Source: JAFIEN01 sp051859505
Lineage (GTDB): Bacteria; Pseudomonadota; Alphaproteobacteria; Rhodobacterales; Rhodobacteraceae
DNA length: 64,000 bases
Direction: 5' to 3'
Assembly (NCBI GenBank): GCA_051859505.1
Contig: JBHYFN010000012.1
Coordinates: 37,803 to 101,802, forward strand
Shown piece by piece: positions 18,196 to 27,592 of the stretch. Under the pieces are notes generated by a model. It was not told where the DNA came from and ran no database searches. It saw only the letters and a program-made list of their open reading frames with translations. Position 1 is the stretch's first letter. Each line of letters begins with the position of its first letter. Position numbers and translations under genes: made by a program.

Positions 18196-19743
18196 GTGAA
18201 TCGACGCCGCAACGTGCTGTTCATCGTGATCGACCAGCTTCGGGCCGATTGCCTGCACGGCGCGCTTGCCGCCCATCTTGAGATGCCGAACCTGCGCGCC
18301 TTCATGGAAGAGGCGGTCACGTTCACCCGGCATTTCTCGGTCACCTCGCCTTGCGGGCCGGCGCGGGCGTCGCTTCTGACCGGGCAATATGCGATGAACC
18401 ATCGCGCCACGCGCAACGGCACCCCCCTGCCGCATGACAAGCCCAACCTGGCGACCGAAGTGCGCAAGGGCGGCTGGCTGCCGCTTCTTTACGGCTATAC
18501 CGACAGCGCGCAGGATCCCCGCGCCTATCCGCCGGGCGATCCGGCGCTGACCTCTTACGAACAGGTGATGCCCGGCTTTGTCGAGGCGGTGGAGATGCGG
18601 CTTGAGGAAAGCTGGCCCTGGCGGGCGCATCTTCTGTCGAAAGGGCTGGATGTGCCCGAGGGGACGGCGATCTTCCGCCCCGAGGGCGACCGGATCGACG
18701 ATCCCGCCCTTTATCCGGCCGAGGACAGCGACACCGCCTATCTGACCGACCGGCTGATCGCCGATCTGCGCGCCCGGCCGCAGGGATGGTTCGCCCATCT
18801 GACCTGGATCCGCCCGCATCCGCCGCTGGTGGCGCCCGCGCCCTACAACCGGATGTACGATCCCGCCGCGATGCCGCCCCCGCTGCCGGCCCGGGCAAGC
18901 GCGCATCCCTTCGACCGCGCCGCCCGCGCCGCGACCAATCTGGCCGATCTTGTCGTGGGCTTTCCCGACCTGCCCGACACGCCCGAGACGGTGGCACAGC
19001 TTCGCGCGCTTTATTTCGCGCTGGCGACCGAGGTGGATCACCATTTCGGCCGGCTTGTCGCCTTCCTGAAAGACACCGGCCAGTGGGAGGATACGCTGAT
19101 CGTCGTCACCGGCGATCATGGCGAGATGCTGGGCGATCATGGCCTTTGGGGCAAGATGAGCTATCACGACGCCTCGTTCCACGTGCCGCTGATGATCCGC
19201 GACCCGCGCCTGCCCGGAGCGCTGGGCAGGCGGGTCGATCTGCCGACGGAATCGGTGGATGTGACGCCGACGATCCTTGATCTGCTGGGCTGCGAGGTGC
19301 CCGACACGATGGACGGGCACAGCCTGCGGCCCTTTCTTGAAGGCAGAACCCCGCCCGACTGGCGAAAGGCGACCTTTTCCGAGATCGACTTCGGCAATCC
19401 GCTGTCCGAGGCACCGCGCCTCGGGCTTGCGGCGGACCGGGCGAATCTCTGCATCTGGCGGGACGAGCGTCATACGCTGGTGCATTTCAACGCAGGCCTG
19501 CCGCCGCTGGTCTTTGATCATGCGCGGGGCGGCGAGGCGCGCGATATCGCCGGCGAGGGCAACGCCCTGCCCCTGCTGCTGGACCTGACCCGTGCCGTGC
19601 TGGACCACCGGATGACCCATGCCGAAGGCCGCTTCGCACGCACCCTGATCACGCCGGACGGCCCCAGACGCGGCCCATCCGCAGCCAGCCCCGACCTGCC
19701 ACCGGCACGGCCACGTGCCGAAAAGGAAGACGCGCTTGCCTGA
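18196..19743 (+). CDS. Phosphonate monoester hydrolase / sulfatase-family phosphodiesterase
   Basis: A 515-residue formylglycine-dependent enzyme of the alkaline phosphatase superfamily. Cys53 lies in a C-x-P-x-R sulfatase motif (SPCGPARASLLTGQ), the site converted to formylglycine. Metal ligands include Asp13 (VIDQLRAD) and Asp307/His308 (TGDHGEMLGDHG). The motif context through YAMNHRATRNGTPL closely resembles the Rhizobium/Burkholderia phosphonate monoester hydrolases rather than choline or aryl sulfatases. Such enzymes hydrolyse phosphonate monoesters and phosphodiesters in vitro. Location next to 2-aminoethylphosphonate genes makes a phosphonate ester the likely substrate. No signal peptide; cytosolic. 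GTG start at 18196 with GGGGG upstream. A separate formylglycine-generating enzyme is not in the window. Confidence 0.88.
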   Translation: MNRRRNVLFIVIDQLRADCLHGALAAHLEMPNLRAFMEEAVTFTRHFSVTSPCGPARASLLTGQYAMNHRATRNGTPLPHDKPNLATEVRKGGWLPLLYGYTDSAQDPRAYPPGDPALTSYEQVMPGFVEAVEMRLEESWPWRAHLLSKGLDVPEGTAIFRPEGDRIDDPALYPAEDSDTAYLTDRLIADLRARPQGWFAHLTWIRPHPPLVAPAPYNRMYDPAAMPPPLPARASAHPFDRAARAATNLADLVVGFPDLPDTPETVAQLRALYFALATEVDHHFGRLVAFLKDTGQWEDTLIVVTGDHGEMLGDHGLWGKMSYHDASFHVPLMIRDPRLPGALGRRVDLPTESVDVTPTILDLLGCEVPDTMDGHSLRPFLEGRTPPDWRKATFSEIDFGNPLSEAPRLGLAADRANLCIWRDERHTLVHFNAGLPPLVFDHARGGEARDIAGEGNALPLLLDLTRAVLDHRMTHAEGRFARTLITPDGPRRGPSAASPDLPPARPRAEKEDALA

Positions 19744-19890
19744 ACCGAACCCCCCGTCACAAGACGGTTACACTGATCGGGTTGATGGGCGGCGCTGCCG
19801 GGCGCCGGCGGGGCCTTGCTGCGGGTGGATGAAACCCGGCGGCTTGCGCAGAACGATGACAAGACCAACCATGAAAGACAGGGGTTTGAA

Positions 19891-21930
19891 ATGAAGAGAT
19901 ATCTTTTGGGCGGGGCCGCGATGCTGGTCGTGCCGGGCATGGCGATGGCCAATTGCCCGCCGGTCACGATGGCCGACATGCAGGGCGTCGACGCCGGCGC
20001 CTTTCCCGGCATCTTCGAGCTTGCCGATTACGAGGCTGCGGCCGGCTGCTCGATGGAATTCTCGGAAAACCCCGAGATCGAGGCGCTGAACGCCCAGATC
20101 GGCGGCAATCCCGACCTGCCGCCCCTGGCCGAGCGTCTGCCGGCGGAGCCGCTGGTCGTCGTGCCCTATGCCTCGATCGGGCAGTATGGCGGCACGTTCA
20201 ACGCGCTGTCGAACGCGACCGAAGCCGGCACGTCCGACTTCATGTCGGTGCGTCACGTCAACCTCGTGCGCTATGCCGACGACCTTGAAACCATCGTGCC
20301 CCATGTCGCCAAGGGCTGGGAATGGAACGAGGACTACACCCAGCTGACGTTGTTCCTGCGCGAAGGTCATCGCTGGTCGGACGGCGAGCCCTTCACCTCG
20401 GCGGATGTGAAGTTCTGGTACGACAACCTGATGATGGACGAGAACATCTATTCCTCGGCCCGCGACTATGCGCTGGTGAACGGGGAACCGATGACGGTGG
20501 ACACGCCGGATGACACCACGGTCGTGTTCAACCTGCCCGCGCCCAAGCCGGGCCTGCTGGCGCATTTCGCCACCAGCTATGCGCCGGGCTTCTGGCCCAA
20601 GCATTTCCTCGGCCAGTTCCACCCCGAGGTGAACCCCGATGCCGATGCCTATGCGCAAAGCCTGGGCTTCGAGAACGGCTATGACGCGATCCTCGCCTAT
20701 TACGGCAATTCCGACTGGATGGACACGCCGACGCCGATGCTGTCGCATCCGCAGCTTGTTTCGGGCCTGCCGGCGCCGACCTTCCCCACCCTCGAAAGCC
20801 ATATCGTGATCGAGGACACGACCGAGGGCCGCAAGTTCGTTGCCAACCCCTATTTCTTCATGGTCGATACGACGGGCCAGCAGCTGCCCTATATCTCGCG
20901 CCAGAACGAGATGTATATCTCGGACAGCGAGGTGCGGATCCTGACGCTTCTGAACGGCGGCGCGCATTACAAGGCGCAGTCGCTGTCGCTGGCCAATGTG
21001 CCGGTGCTGCTCGACGGGGCCGAGGCCGGCAACTACAGCGTCCAGATCCGTCCCGGCATCGCGATGCATGCGATCTCGTTCAACGTGACCAGCGACGACC
21101 CGGTCAAGCGCGAGGTGTTCGGCGACGTCCGCTTCCGCGAGGCGATGTCGATCGCGCTGAACCGCGAAGAGATCAACAGCGTCGCCTATTTCGACCTGGG
21201 CGAGATCCGGCAGTATACCGGCTTCTCGCCGCTGCCGGGCTTCATCGATCCGGCCTGGGAGCAGTATGCCACCGAATTCGATCCCGACCGCGCCATGGCG
21301 CTTCTGGATGAAGTCGGCCTCGTGGATGCCAATGGCGACGGCTGGCGCCAGCTTCCCGACGGTGCGCCGCTGACGCTGAACCTGCAGTTCTCGACGCAGG
21401 ATTTCGCGGCCCCCGTGACCGAGCTCATCGGCCAGCACTGGCGCGATGTGGGCATCAACACCACCTTCCGCGAAGTGACCTCGGACGAGTACCGTTCGGC
21501 CCAGTCCTCGAACCAGCTTGACGTGGGCCTTTGGAACAAGGGTCAGCCGCTGGCCGTGGTCCTGGGAACCGGCGAAGAGTGGATCGCGCCCTTCGGGTCG
21601 TATTTCGGGCACCGGACCGGCATGCGCTGGGCCGAATGGCTGGAATCCGATGGCGCGAACGGGATCGAGCCGCCCGATTACGTCAAGCAGCTGGCCGATG
21701 ATGTCCGCGCCTTCCAGTCGGCCGAGGCCGGTTCGGAAGAGTTCGAGATGCTGGGCAACCGTCTGGTCGAGAACATGGTCTCGAACCTTCTGTTCATCGG
21801 CACGGCGCTGACGCCCGATCCGATCTACCACTCGAATGCGCTGCAGAACATGACCGAGTTCCGCACCGCATCCTACGAATACTACCGGACCTATCCCTAC
21901 ATGGGTCCGCAGTGGTGGCTTGACGAATAA
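19891..21930 (+). CDS. Peptide-type ABC transporter substrate-binding protein
   Basis: A 679-residue SBP_bac_5 (DppA/OppA) type periplasmic protein, longer than the usual 530-600. A signal peptide covers about residues 1-21 (charged MKR, hydrophobic core, AMA-N cleavage). Family features are the HRWSDGEPFTSADVKFWYDN motif (about 164-183) and paired lobes. ATG 19891 has AGGGG upstream. It starts a tight run of two permeases and two ATPases, so the importer is complete. The ligand is not known; by position it may be a phosphonate conjugate. A 147-base gap separates it from the sulfatase gene, so it may have its own promoter. Confidence 0.9.
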   Translation: MKRYLLGGAAMLVVPGMAMANCPPVTMADMQGVDAGAFPGIFELADYEAAAGCSMEFSENPEIEALNAQIGGNPDLPPLAERLPAEPLVVVPYASIGQYGGTFNALSNATEAGTSDFMSVRHVNLVRYADDLETIVPHVAKGWEWNEDYTQLTLFLREGHRWSDGEPFTSADVKFWYDNLMMDENIYSSARDYALVNGEPMTVDTPDDTTVVFNLPAPKPGLLAHFATSYAPGFWPKHFLGQFHPEVNPDADAYAQSLGFENGYDAILAYYGNSDWMDTPTPMLSHPQLVSGLPAPTFPTLESHIVIEDTTEGRKFVANPYFFMVDTTGQQLPYISRQNEMYISDSEVRILTLLNGGAHYKAQSLSLANVPVLLDGAEAGNYSVQIRPGIAMHAISFNVTSDDPVKREVFGDVRFREAMSIALNREEINSVAYFDLGEIRQYTGFSPLPGFIDPAWEQYATEFDPDRAMALLDEVGLVDANGDGWRQLPDGAPLTLNLQFSTQDFAAPVTELIGQHWRDVGINTTFREVTSDEYRSAQSSNQLDVGLWNKGQPLAVVLGTGEEWIAPFGSYFGHRTGMRWAEWLESDGANGIEPPDYVKQLADDVRAFQSAEAGSEEFEMLGNRLVENMVSNLLFIGTALTPDPIYHSNALQNMTEFRTASYEYYRTYPYMGPQWWLDE

Positions 21931-22051
21931 GGCAGCACAGGCGGCCTGACTGACACTGCCGGGGGCGGGCCTGCCCCGCCCCCGGCCACGATGACAAGGC
22001 CCGAATGGGCCGGGCGGCGCCGCTACGGGGCCAGAGACAGGGATAGGCTGG

Positions 22052-23056
22052 ATGATCCAGTTCGGGAAATTCGTGGCGACCCGCGCCACGATGGCCTTCA
22101 TCACGCTGCTGATCGTGTCGCTTGTGGTGTTCACGCTGATGGAGCTGGTGCCGGGCGACTGCGCCGAGCGCTATCTGGCCTACAAGAACACCCAAGGGTC
22201 CGGCCTTTCGATGGCCGATATCGAGAACGAGCGCCGCCGCCTTGGCCTTGACCGCCCCTTCCTCGAACGCTGGGTCAGCTGGGTCTCAGGGGCCTTCCGG
22301 GGTGATTTCGGAGACAGCTGCATCCTGCGGGTCAATATCTCGCAGCTTCTGGGCGACAAGTTCCTGCTGTCGCTCTCCATCGCCATCGCGGCGCTGTTCC
22401 TGGCCTATGCCATCGCCCTGCCCGTCGGCATGATCGCGGCCACGACCAAGAACCCGCTGGTCAACAACGGCCTGCGCGTCTTCAGCTACCTCGGCCTTGC
22501 GCTGCCGAACTTCCTGCTGGCGCTGATGATCCTCCTGGCCTCGACCGTCTGGTTCGGAACCACGATGACGGGCCTTTTCTCGCCCGAATACCGCGACGCG
22601 CCGTGGAGTTGGGCGAAATTCGTCGACCTTCTCAAACACGCCTGGGTGCCGGTCTTCATCCTGGGCTGGTCGGCCACCGCCTTTGCGCTGCAGACGGTGC
22701 GCGCGCTCATGTCGGACGAGATCGGCAAGCTTTACGTCACCGCCGCCATGGCGCGCGGCGTTCACGGGCGGCGGCTGCTGTGGCGCTATCCGGCGCGGCA
22801 TGCGCTGGGGCCGATCGTCAATTCGCTGGGCTTTGACCTCAACCGCATCTTCAACGAACTGCCCATCGTCGCCCTGATCCTTGTGCTGACCGATGCCGGA
22901 TCGCTTCTGATCGACGCGCTGGCGCGGTCGAATGACCAGCAGCTTGCCGGTGCGATCATCTTTCTTCTGACCGCGTCCATCGTGACGCTGAACTTCCTGA
23001 CCGACGTGCTTCTTGCGGCCATCGACCCGCGCGTGCGCAAGTCCATCCTGCAGTGA
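22052..23056 (+). CDS. ABC transporter permease, DppB type
   Basis: A 334-residue inner-membrane permease with about six helices and the family's N-terminal MAFITLLIVSLVVFTLMELVPGD start. The C-terminal half contains the EAA-like loop around AAMARGVHGRRLLWRYPARHALGPI, which contacts the ATPases. ATG 22052 begins the first helix. It is 121 bases after the binding-protein gene; the second permease follows 7 bases later. Partner of the DppC-type permease in a heterodimeric channel. Confidence 0.92.
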   Translation: MIQFGKFVATRATMAFITLLIVSLVVFTLMELVPGDCAERYLAYKNTQGSGLSMADIENERRRLGLDRPFLERWVSWVSGAFRGDFGDSCILRVNISQLLGDKFLLSLSIAIAALFLAYAIALPVGMIAATTKNPLVNNGLRVFSYLGLALPNFLLALMILLASTVWFGTTMTGLFSPEYRDAPWSWAKFVDLLKHAWVPVFILGWSATAFALQTVRALMSDEIGKLYVTAAMARGVHGRRLLWRYPARHALGPIVNSLGFDLNRIFNELPIVALILVLTDAGSLLIDALARSNDQQLAGAIIFLLTASIVTLNFLTDVLLAAIDPRVRKSILQ

Positions 23057-23063
23057 GGCTTTG

Positions 23064-24233
23064 ATGACCGCCGAGATCTCTCCCCCGCCCGTCTCTGCCC
23101 CCGCTGCCCCGCTTGCGGCCGACCAGAAGGCGAAAGAGGCCTATTTCACCGCCTCGCAAAGCCAGCTGATCTGGGCGCGGTTCAAGAAACAGCGCTCGGC
23201 CATGGTGGCGGCGGTGATCCTGATGGCGCTGCTTCTGTCGGGCCTTTTCGCGCCGTTCCTGTCGCCCTATGATCCGACGGTCGCGGGGCGGAACACGGAA
23301 TATACCAACGGCCCGCCGCAGATGCCGCGGTTCTGCGATGCCAATGGCTGTTCCTTGCGGCCCTTCGTGCATGGCGTCGGCCGCGAACGCTCGGCCGCGA
23401 CGAATTTCCGCTGGGTGACGACCGTCGATACCGACGAGCGGCATTACATCCATTTCTTCGTCGAAGGCACGCCCTACAAGCTCTTTGGCTTCATCCCCGG
23501 CACCACCCGCCTGTTCGGGACCGAAACCGGCTTCATCCACCTCTTCGGCACCGACGGGCAGGGCAAGGACATCTTCTCGCGCACGCTGCATGCCATCGCC
23601 ACCTCGATGCAGGTGGGCACGATCGGGGTGTTCATCGCCTTTGTCCTCGCCCTCGTGATCGGGGGGATATCGGGCTATTACGGCGGCTGGATCGACAGCG
23701 TGATCCAGATGATAACGGACGCCGTCCGAACCGTGCCCGCGATCCCGCTTTTCATGGCCATCGCCGCTTTCGTGCCGCAGGACTGGTCGGCCGAGACACG
23801 GTTCTTCTTCATATCCTGTATCCTGGGCCTGATCGGCTGGCCCACCCTGGCGCGACGTGTGCGCACCCATCTTCTGACCGAGCGCAATCAGGAATATGTG
23901 CTGGCCGCCCAGCTTTCGGGCGCCTCGGGCGGCCATATCATCCGGCGCCACCTCTTGCCGTCCTTTACCAGCTACATCATCGTCGATCTGGTGATCACCT
24001 TCCCCTATATGGTGCTGTCGGAAACGGCGCTGTCCTTCATCGGGCTGGGGCTGAAGGATCCGGTCAATTCGCTGGGGGTGATGCTGCAGAACGTGACCTC
24101 GACCGATGTTCTTCTGAATTATCAGTGGTATTTCATCCCCGTGCTGTTCTTCATCGCCCTTGTCATGGCCTTCGTCTTTGTCGGCGACGGATTGCGAGAC
24201 GCGGCCGATCCCTATTCGGATGCCCGCAAATGA
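23064..24233 (+). CDS. ABC transporter permease, DppC type, with enlarged periplasmic loop
   Basis: A 389-residue permease, about 90 residues longer than typical DppC (near 300). After the first helix (about residues 48-70) comes a long Cys-containing segment (FCDANGCSL, about 91-99, through FGTETGFIHLFGTDGQGKDIFSR) before the standard permease core. The EAA loop lies near AAQLSGASGGHIIRRHLLP. ATG 23064 follows TGAGG. The stop overlaps the next start (ATGA). The long loop should face the periplasm and could contact the large binding protein. Confidence 0.9.
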   Translation: MTAEISPPPVSAPAAPLAADQKAKEAYFTASQSQLIWARFKKQRSAMVAAVILMALLLSGLFAPFLSPYDPTVAGRNTEYTNGPPQMPRFCDANGCSLRPFVHGVGRERSAATNFRWVTTVDTDERHYIHFFVEGTPYKLFGFIPGTTRLFGTETGFIHLFGTDGQGKDIFSRTLHAIATSMQVGTIGVFIAFVLALVIGGISGYYGGWIDSVIQMITDAVRTVPAIPLFMAIAAFVPQDWSAETRFFFISCILGLIGWPTLARRVRTHLLTERNQEYVLAAQLSGASGGHIIRRHLLPSFTSYIIVDLVITFPYMVLSETALSFIGLGLKDPVNSLGVMLQNVTSTDVLLNYQWYFIPVLFFIALVMAFVFVGDGLRDAADPYSDARK

Positions 24234-25231
24234 GCGCGCTGATCGAGGTCGAGAACCTGACCCTGCGCTTCCGCACCGACGAGGGGCTGATCACCGCGGT
24301 CGAGGATGTGTCCTTCTCGCTCGCGCGGGGCGAGGTGATGGGGCTGGTGGGCGAAAGCGGCTCGGGCAAGTCGGTCACGGCCAAGTCGCTGATGCGGCTG
24401 AATGCCGGGAATGCCGTCTATGACGAGAAAAGCCGCATCACGCTCTATACCGGCAAGGGCAAGGTCGATGTGCTGTCGCTGCGCAAACCGTCCGAGATGA
24501 TGGTGATCCGGGGCGGTGCCATCTCGATGATCTTTCAGGAGCCGATGGCAAGCTTCGCCCCCGCCGTCAGCATCGGCAAGCAGATGGTCGAACAGTTGCG
24601 CCTGCATTCCGACATGTCCAAGGCCAAGGCGAAGGAAATCTCGATCGAGATGCTGGACCGGGTCGGCATCTCGGACCCGTCGGAGCGGTTCAACCAATAT
24701 GCGTTCGAGCTTTCGGGCGGCATGCGCCAGCGCGCGATGATCGCCATGGCGCTGTCCACAAAACCCAGCCTTCTGATCGCGGACGAACCCACCACGGCGC
24801 TGGACGTGACGATCCAGGCGCAGGTGATCGACCTGATGAAGGATCTGGTGCGCGAATTCGGCATGGGGATCATCTTCATCACCCATGACCTTGGCGTCGT
24901 GGCCCAGACCGCCGACAAGGTCTGTGTCATGTATCTTGGCCGCGTGGTCGAGGAGGGGCCGGTGCGCGACGTGATCCGCAATCCGCTGCATCCCTATACG
25001 CGGGGCCTTCTGGCCGCCCTGCCCCGGCTGGACGATCTGGATGCGCCGCTGGTGCCGGTGCCGGGCGATATCCCCTCGCCGCTGGAACGCCCCTCGGGCT
25101 GCGTCTTCCACACCCGCTGCCGCGAGATCGCGGGCGATATCTGCCGCAGCGCCCTGCCCGAGGATCGCGAGATGCGCGCCCAGCACCGCGTCGCCTGCCA
25201 CCTTCACGCGAGCGCAGAGGCCTCGGCATGA
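24230..25231 (+). CDS. ABC transporter ATP-binding protein, DppD type
   Basis: A 333-residue ATPase of the oligopeptide/dipeptide class. Walker A is GESGSGKS, the signature is LSGGMRQRAMIAMAL, Walker B is LLIADEPTTALD and the switch His is in FITHDLG. The C-terminal oligopeptide extension includes GCVFHTRC, whose cysteines may bind an Fe-S cluster as in DppD. It overlaps both neighbours by 4 bases (ATGA), so the subunits are translationally coupled. Confidence 0.93.
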   Translation: MSALIEVENLTLRFRTDEGLITAVEDVSFSLARGEVMGLVGESGSGKSVTAKSLMRLNAGNAVYDEKSRITLYTGKGKVDVLSLRKPSEMMVIRGGAISMIFQEPMASFAPAVSIGKQMVEQLRLHSDMSKAKAKEISIEMLDRVGISDPSERFNQYAFELSGGMRQRAMIAMALSTKPSLLIADEPTTALDVTIQAQVIDLMKDLVREFGMGIIFITHDLGVVAQTADKVCVMYLGRVVEEGPVRDVIRNPLHPYTRGLLAALPRLDDLDAPLVPVPGDIPSPLERPSGCVFHTRCREIAGDICRSALPEDREMRAQHRVACHLHASAEASA

Positions 25232-26235
25232 CCGACAAACCGCTGATCGAGGCCGAGCGCCTGACCGTCTCCTACCCGATCGGGCGGGGTCTTCTGTCGC
25301 GCCGGATGCTGAATGCGGTGAACGAGGTGTCGATCCGGATCGAGCGGGGATCCTTCTTCGGGCTGGTGGGCGAAAGCGGCTCGGGCAAGACGACGCTGGG
25401 CCGCGCGCTCTTGAAGGCCGCGCCGATCAGCGGGGGCCACGCGCATTACGACGATGGCGAGGTGCGCTACGATCTGGCGACGCTGGGGGGCCCGCAGCTG
25501 AAGGATTACCGCAAGCGGGCGCAGCTGATCTTTCAGGATCCTTACGCCGCCCTTTCCCCCCGGATGACGGTGCGCGACATCATCGCCGAACCTCTCGAGG
25601 TGATGAAGCTGACGCGGACCCGTGCCGAAACCGATGCCCGGGTGCGCGAGATCGCGGCGAAATGCCGGTTGAACCTCGAACATCTGCGCCGCTTTCCGCA
25701 TGCCTTTTCCGGCGGCCAGCGGCAGCGCATCTCGATTGCCCGCGCGCTTGTCTCGGGGCCCAAGTTCATCGTGGCCGATGAAAGCGTGGCCGCACTTGAC
25801 GTGTCGATCCAGGCCGATGTGCTGAACCAGCTCAAGACCCTGCAGAAGGATCTGGGGCTGACCTTCCTCTTCATCAGCCATGACCTGTCGGTCGTGGCCC
25901 ATACCTGCGATCATGTGGCGGTGATGTATCTGGGCCGCCTGGTCGAGACCGCGCCCACCCGCCGCCTCTTTGCCCAGCCCCGCCATCCCTATACGCGGGC
26001 GCTGATGTCGGCGATCCCCTCGCTTGATCCCGATGACCGCGACCGGGGCAAGGCGCAGAAGCTGAAGGGCGAGATCCCCTCGCCGCTGAACCAGCCGCCG
26101 GGCTGCAAGTTCCACACCCGTTGCCCCCATACGATCGACCGTTGCCGGACCGAGGAACCCCGGCTGGAAGGGGAGGACGGGCATCAGGTGTCCTGCCACC
26201 GCTGGCGGGAATTGCTTGATGCGCAGGCGGCCTGA
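25228..26235 (+). CDS. ABC transporter ATP-binding protein, DppF type
   Basis: A 335-residue ATPase, partner of the preceding subunit. Walker A is GESGSGKTT, Q-loop IFQDPYAALSPRMTV, signature FSGGQRQRISIARAL, Walker B FIVADESVAALD and switch FISHDLSV. The C-terminal GCKFHTRCPHTIDRC is the OppF/DppF-type cysteine-rich end. ATGA overlap with the upstream ATPase. The importer is complete with this gene; an FAD oxidoreductase follows 27 bases later. Confidence 0.93.
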   Translation: MTDKPLIEAERLTVSYPIGRGLLSRRMLNAVNEVSIRIERGSFFGLVGESGSGKTTLGRALLKAAPISGGHAHYDDGEVRYDLATLGGPQLKDYRKRAQLIFQDPYAALSPRMTVRDIIAEPLEVMKLTRTRAETDARVREIAAKCRLNLEHLRRFPHAFSGGQRQRISIARALVSGPKFIVADESVAALDVSIQADVLNQLKTLQKDLGLTFLFISHDLSVVAHTCDHVAVMYLGRLVETAPTRRLFAQPRHPYTRALMSAIPSLDPDDRDRGKAQKLKGEIPSPLNQPPGCKFHTRCPHTIDRCRTEEPRLEGEDGHQVSCHRWRELLDAQAA

Positions 26236-26262
26236 TCCTCGCGGCACCCCGGCCCCGCGGCC

Positions 26263-27564
26263 ATGACCGGCGGGATCGCCAACGAACGCCCTGCCCTGGC
26301 GGCGAGCCTCTGGACCGCGACGGCCCATCCCGCGCCTGACCGCCCTGCCCTGACCGGCGCGGCCGAGGCGGATGTGGTGGTGATCGGCGGCGGCTTCACC
26401 GGGCTTTCGGCGGCGCTGCATCTGGCGGAAGGCGGGGCACGGGTGATCCTGCTCGAGGCCGAGACCCCCGGCTGGGGGGCTTCGGGGCGCAATGGCGGGC
26501 AGGTGAACCCCGGGCTGAAGGACACGCCGGAAGAGACCGAGGCGCGTTTCGGCGCGGACCTTGGCGGGCGGATGGTGCGGATGACCTCGGGTTCGGCCGA
26601 TCTGGTCTTCGACCTGATCGCCCGGCACGGGATCGACTGCGACGCGGCGCGGATGGGCTGGCTGCGGCCCGCCACATCCGCGCGGACGCTGGCGGGGCTT
26701 CTTGACGTCGCCCGCCAATGGCGCGCGCGCGGGGTGGAGGTCGAGCCGGTCAGCCGGGCCGAGATGGCGCGGCTTCTGGGGACCGAGGCCTATGCCGGCG
26801 GCGTGATCGACCGGCGGGGCGGCAACCTGCATCCCTTGAACTATGCGCTGGGTCTGGCGGCGGCCGCCGAACGCCACGGCGCGCGGATCTGCGGGCAATC
26901 GCGCGTGACCGGGATCGAGGAGACGGGCGAGGCGGTGACCGTCGCCACCGCCACCGGCCGCGTTGCCGCAAAGACCGCGATCATCGCCACCAATGCCTAT
27001 ACCGGCCCGCTCGCCCCGCCTCTGGGCAAGACGGTGGTGCCCGTGACCTCGGTCCAGGTGGCGACCGCCCCCCTTGGCAGCAATATCGCCGGCACCATCC
27101 TGCCCGAGGGGCATTCGCCGACCGATACCCGCCGCCTGCTGCTCTATTTCCGAAAGGATGCCGAGGGCCGCTTCCTCATGGGCGGGCGCGGCACGATGAG
27201 CGATGGCTCCACCCGCGCGCGGCAAAAGGCGCTGATCCGGGCGGCCGAGGCGCTTTATCCGCAACTGAAGGGCACCGACTGGCCCTTCGCCTGGGGCGGG
27301 CATGTGGCGATCACGCAAGACCATATGCCCGGCATGCATCGCCTCTCGCCCCGGGTGCTGGCGGGGCTGGGCTACAACGGGCGCGGCGTGGGGATGGCGA
27401 CGCTGATGGGGCGGATCCTGGCCGACTGGGCGCAGGGGCGGCCCGAGGCCGAGCTGGATTTCCCCGTGACCGAGGCCCGCCCCTTCCCCTTCCACAGCCT
27501 TCGCGGCCTTGGCACCACGGCCATGGTCGCCAGTTACGGCCTGCTTGACCGGATCAGGCCCTGA
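26263..27564 (+). CDS. FAD-dependent amine/amino acid oxidoreductase (DAO/PuuB-like)
   Basis: A 433-residue DAO-fold flavoprotein. The dinucleotide-binding VVIGGGFTGLSAALHLAEGG and acidic LLEAE (about residues 38-66) are followed by GASGRNGGQVNPG, typical of gamma-glutamylputrescine oxidase-like enzymes; GGRGTMSDG and GLGYNGRGVGMATLMG complete the FAD site. Such enzymes oxidise secondary or primary amines, with H2O2 as by-product. It begins 27 bases after the importer genes, so it probably acts on the imported compound. In some phosphonate clusters a related flavoenzyme oxidises N-methyl aminoethylphosphonate; that role here is speculative. Confidence 0.82.
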   Translation: MTGGIANERPALAASLWTATAHPAPDRPALTGAAEADVVVIGGGFTGLSAALHLAEGGARVILLEAETPGWGASGRNGGQVNPGLKDTPEETEARFGADLGGRMVRMTSGSADLVFDLIARHGIDCDAARMGWLRPATSARTLAGLLDVARQWRARGVEVEPVSRAEMARLLGTEAYAGGVIDRRGGNLHPLNYALGLAAAAERHGARICGQSRVTGIEETGEAVTVATATGRVAAKTAIIATNAYTGPLAPPLGKTVVPVTSVQVATAPLGSNIAGTILPEGHSPTDTRRLLLYFRKDAEGRFLMGGRGTMSDGSTRARQKALIRAAEALYPQLKGTDWPFAWGGHVAITQDHMPGMHRLSPRVLAGLGYNGRGVGMATLMGRILADWAQGRPEAELDFPVTEARPFPFHSLRGLGTTAMVASYGLLDRIRP

Positions 27565-27592
27565 TCCCCTTGACCTGAAAGGACACGGACCC

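Noticed and set aside
18196..19743. Choline sulfatase or arylsulfatase
   Set aside because: No signal peptide or choline-sulfatase motifs; the CGPARASLLTGQYAMNHR region resembles phosphonate monoester hydrolases and the neighbours are phosphonate genes.
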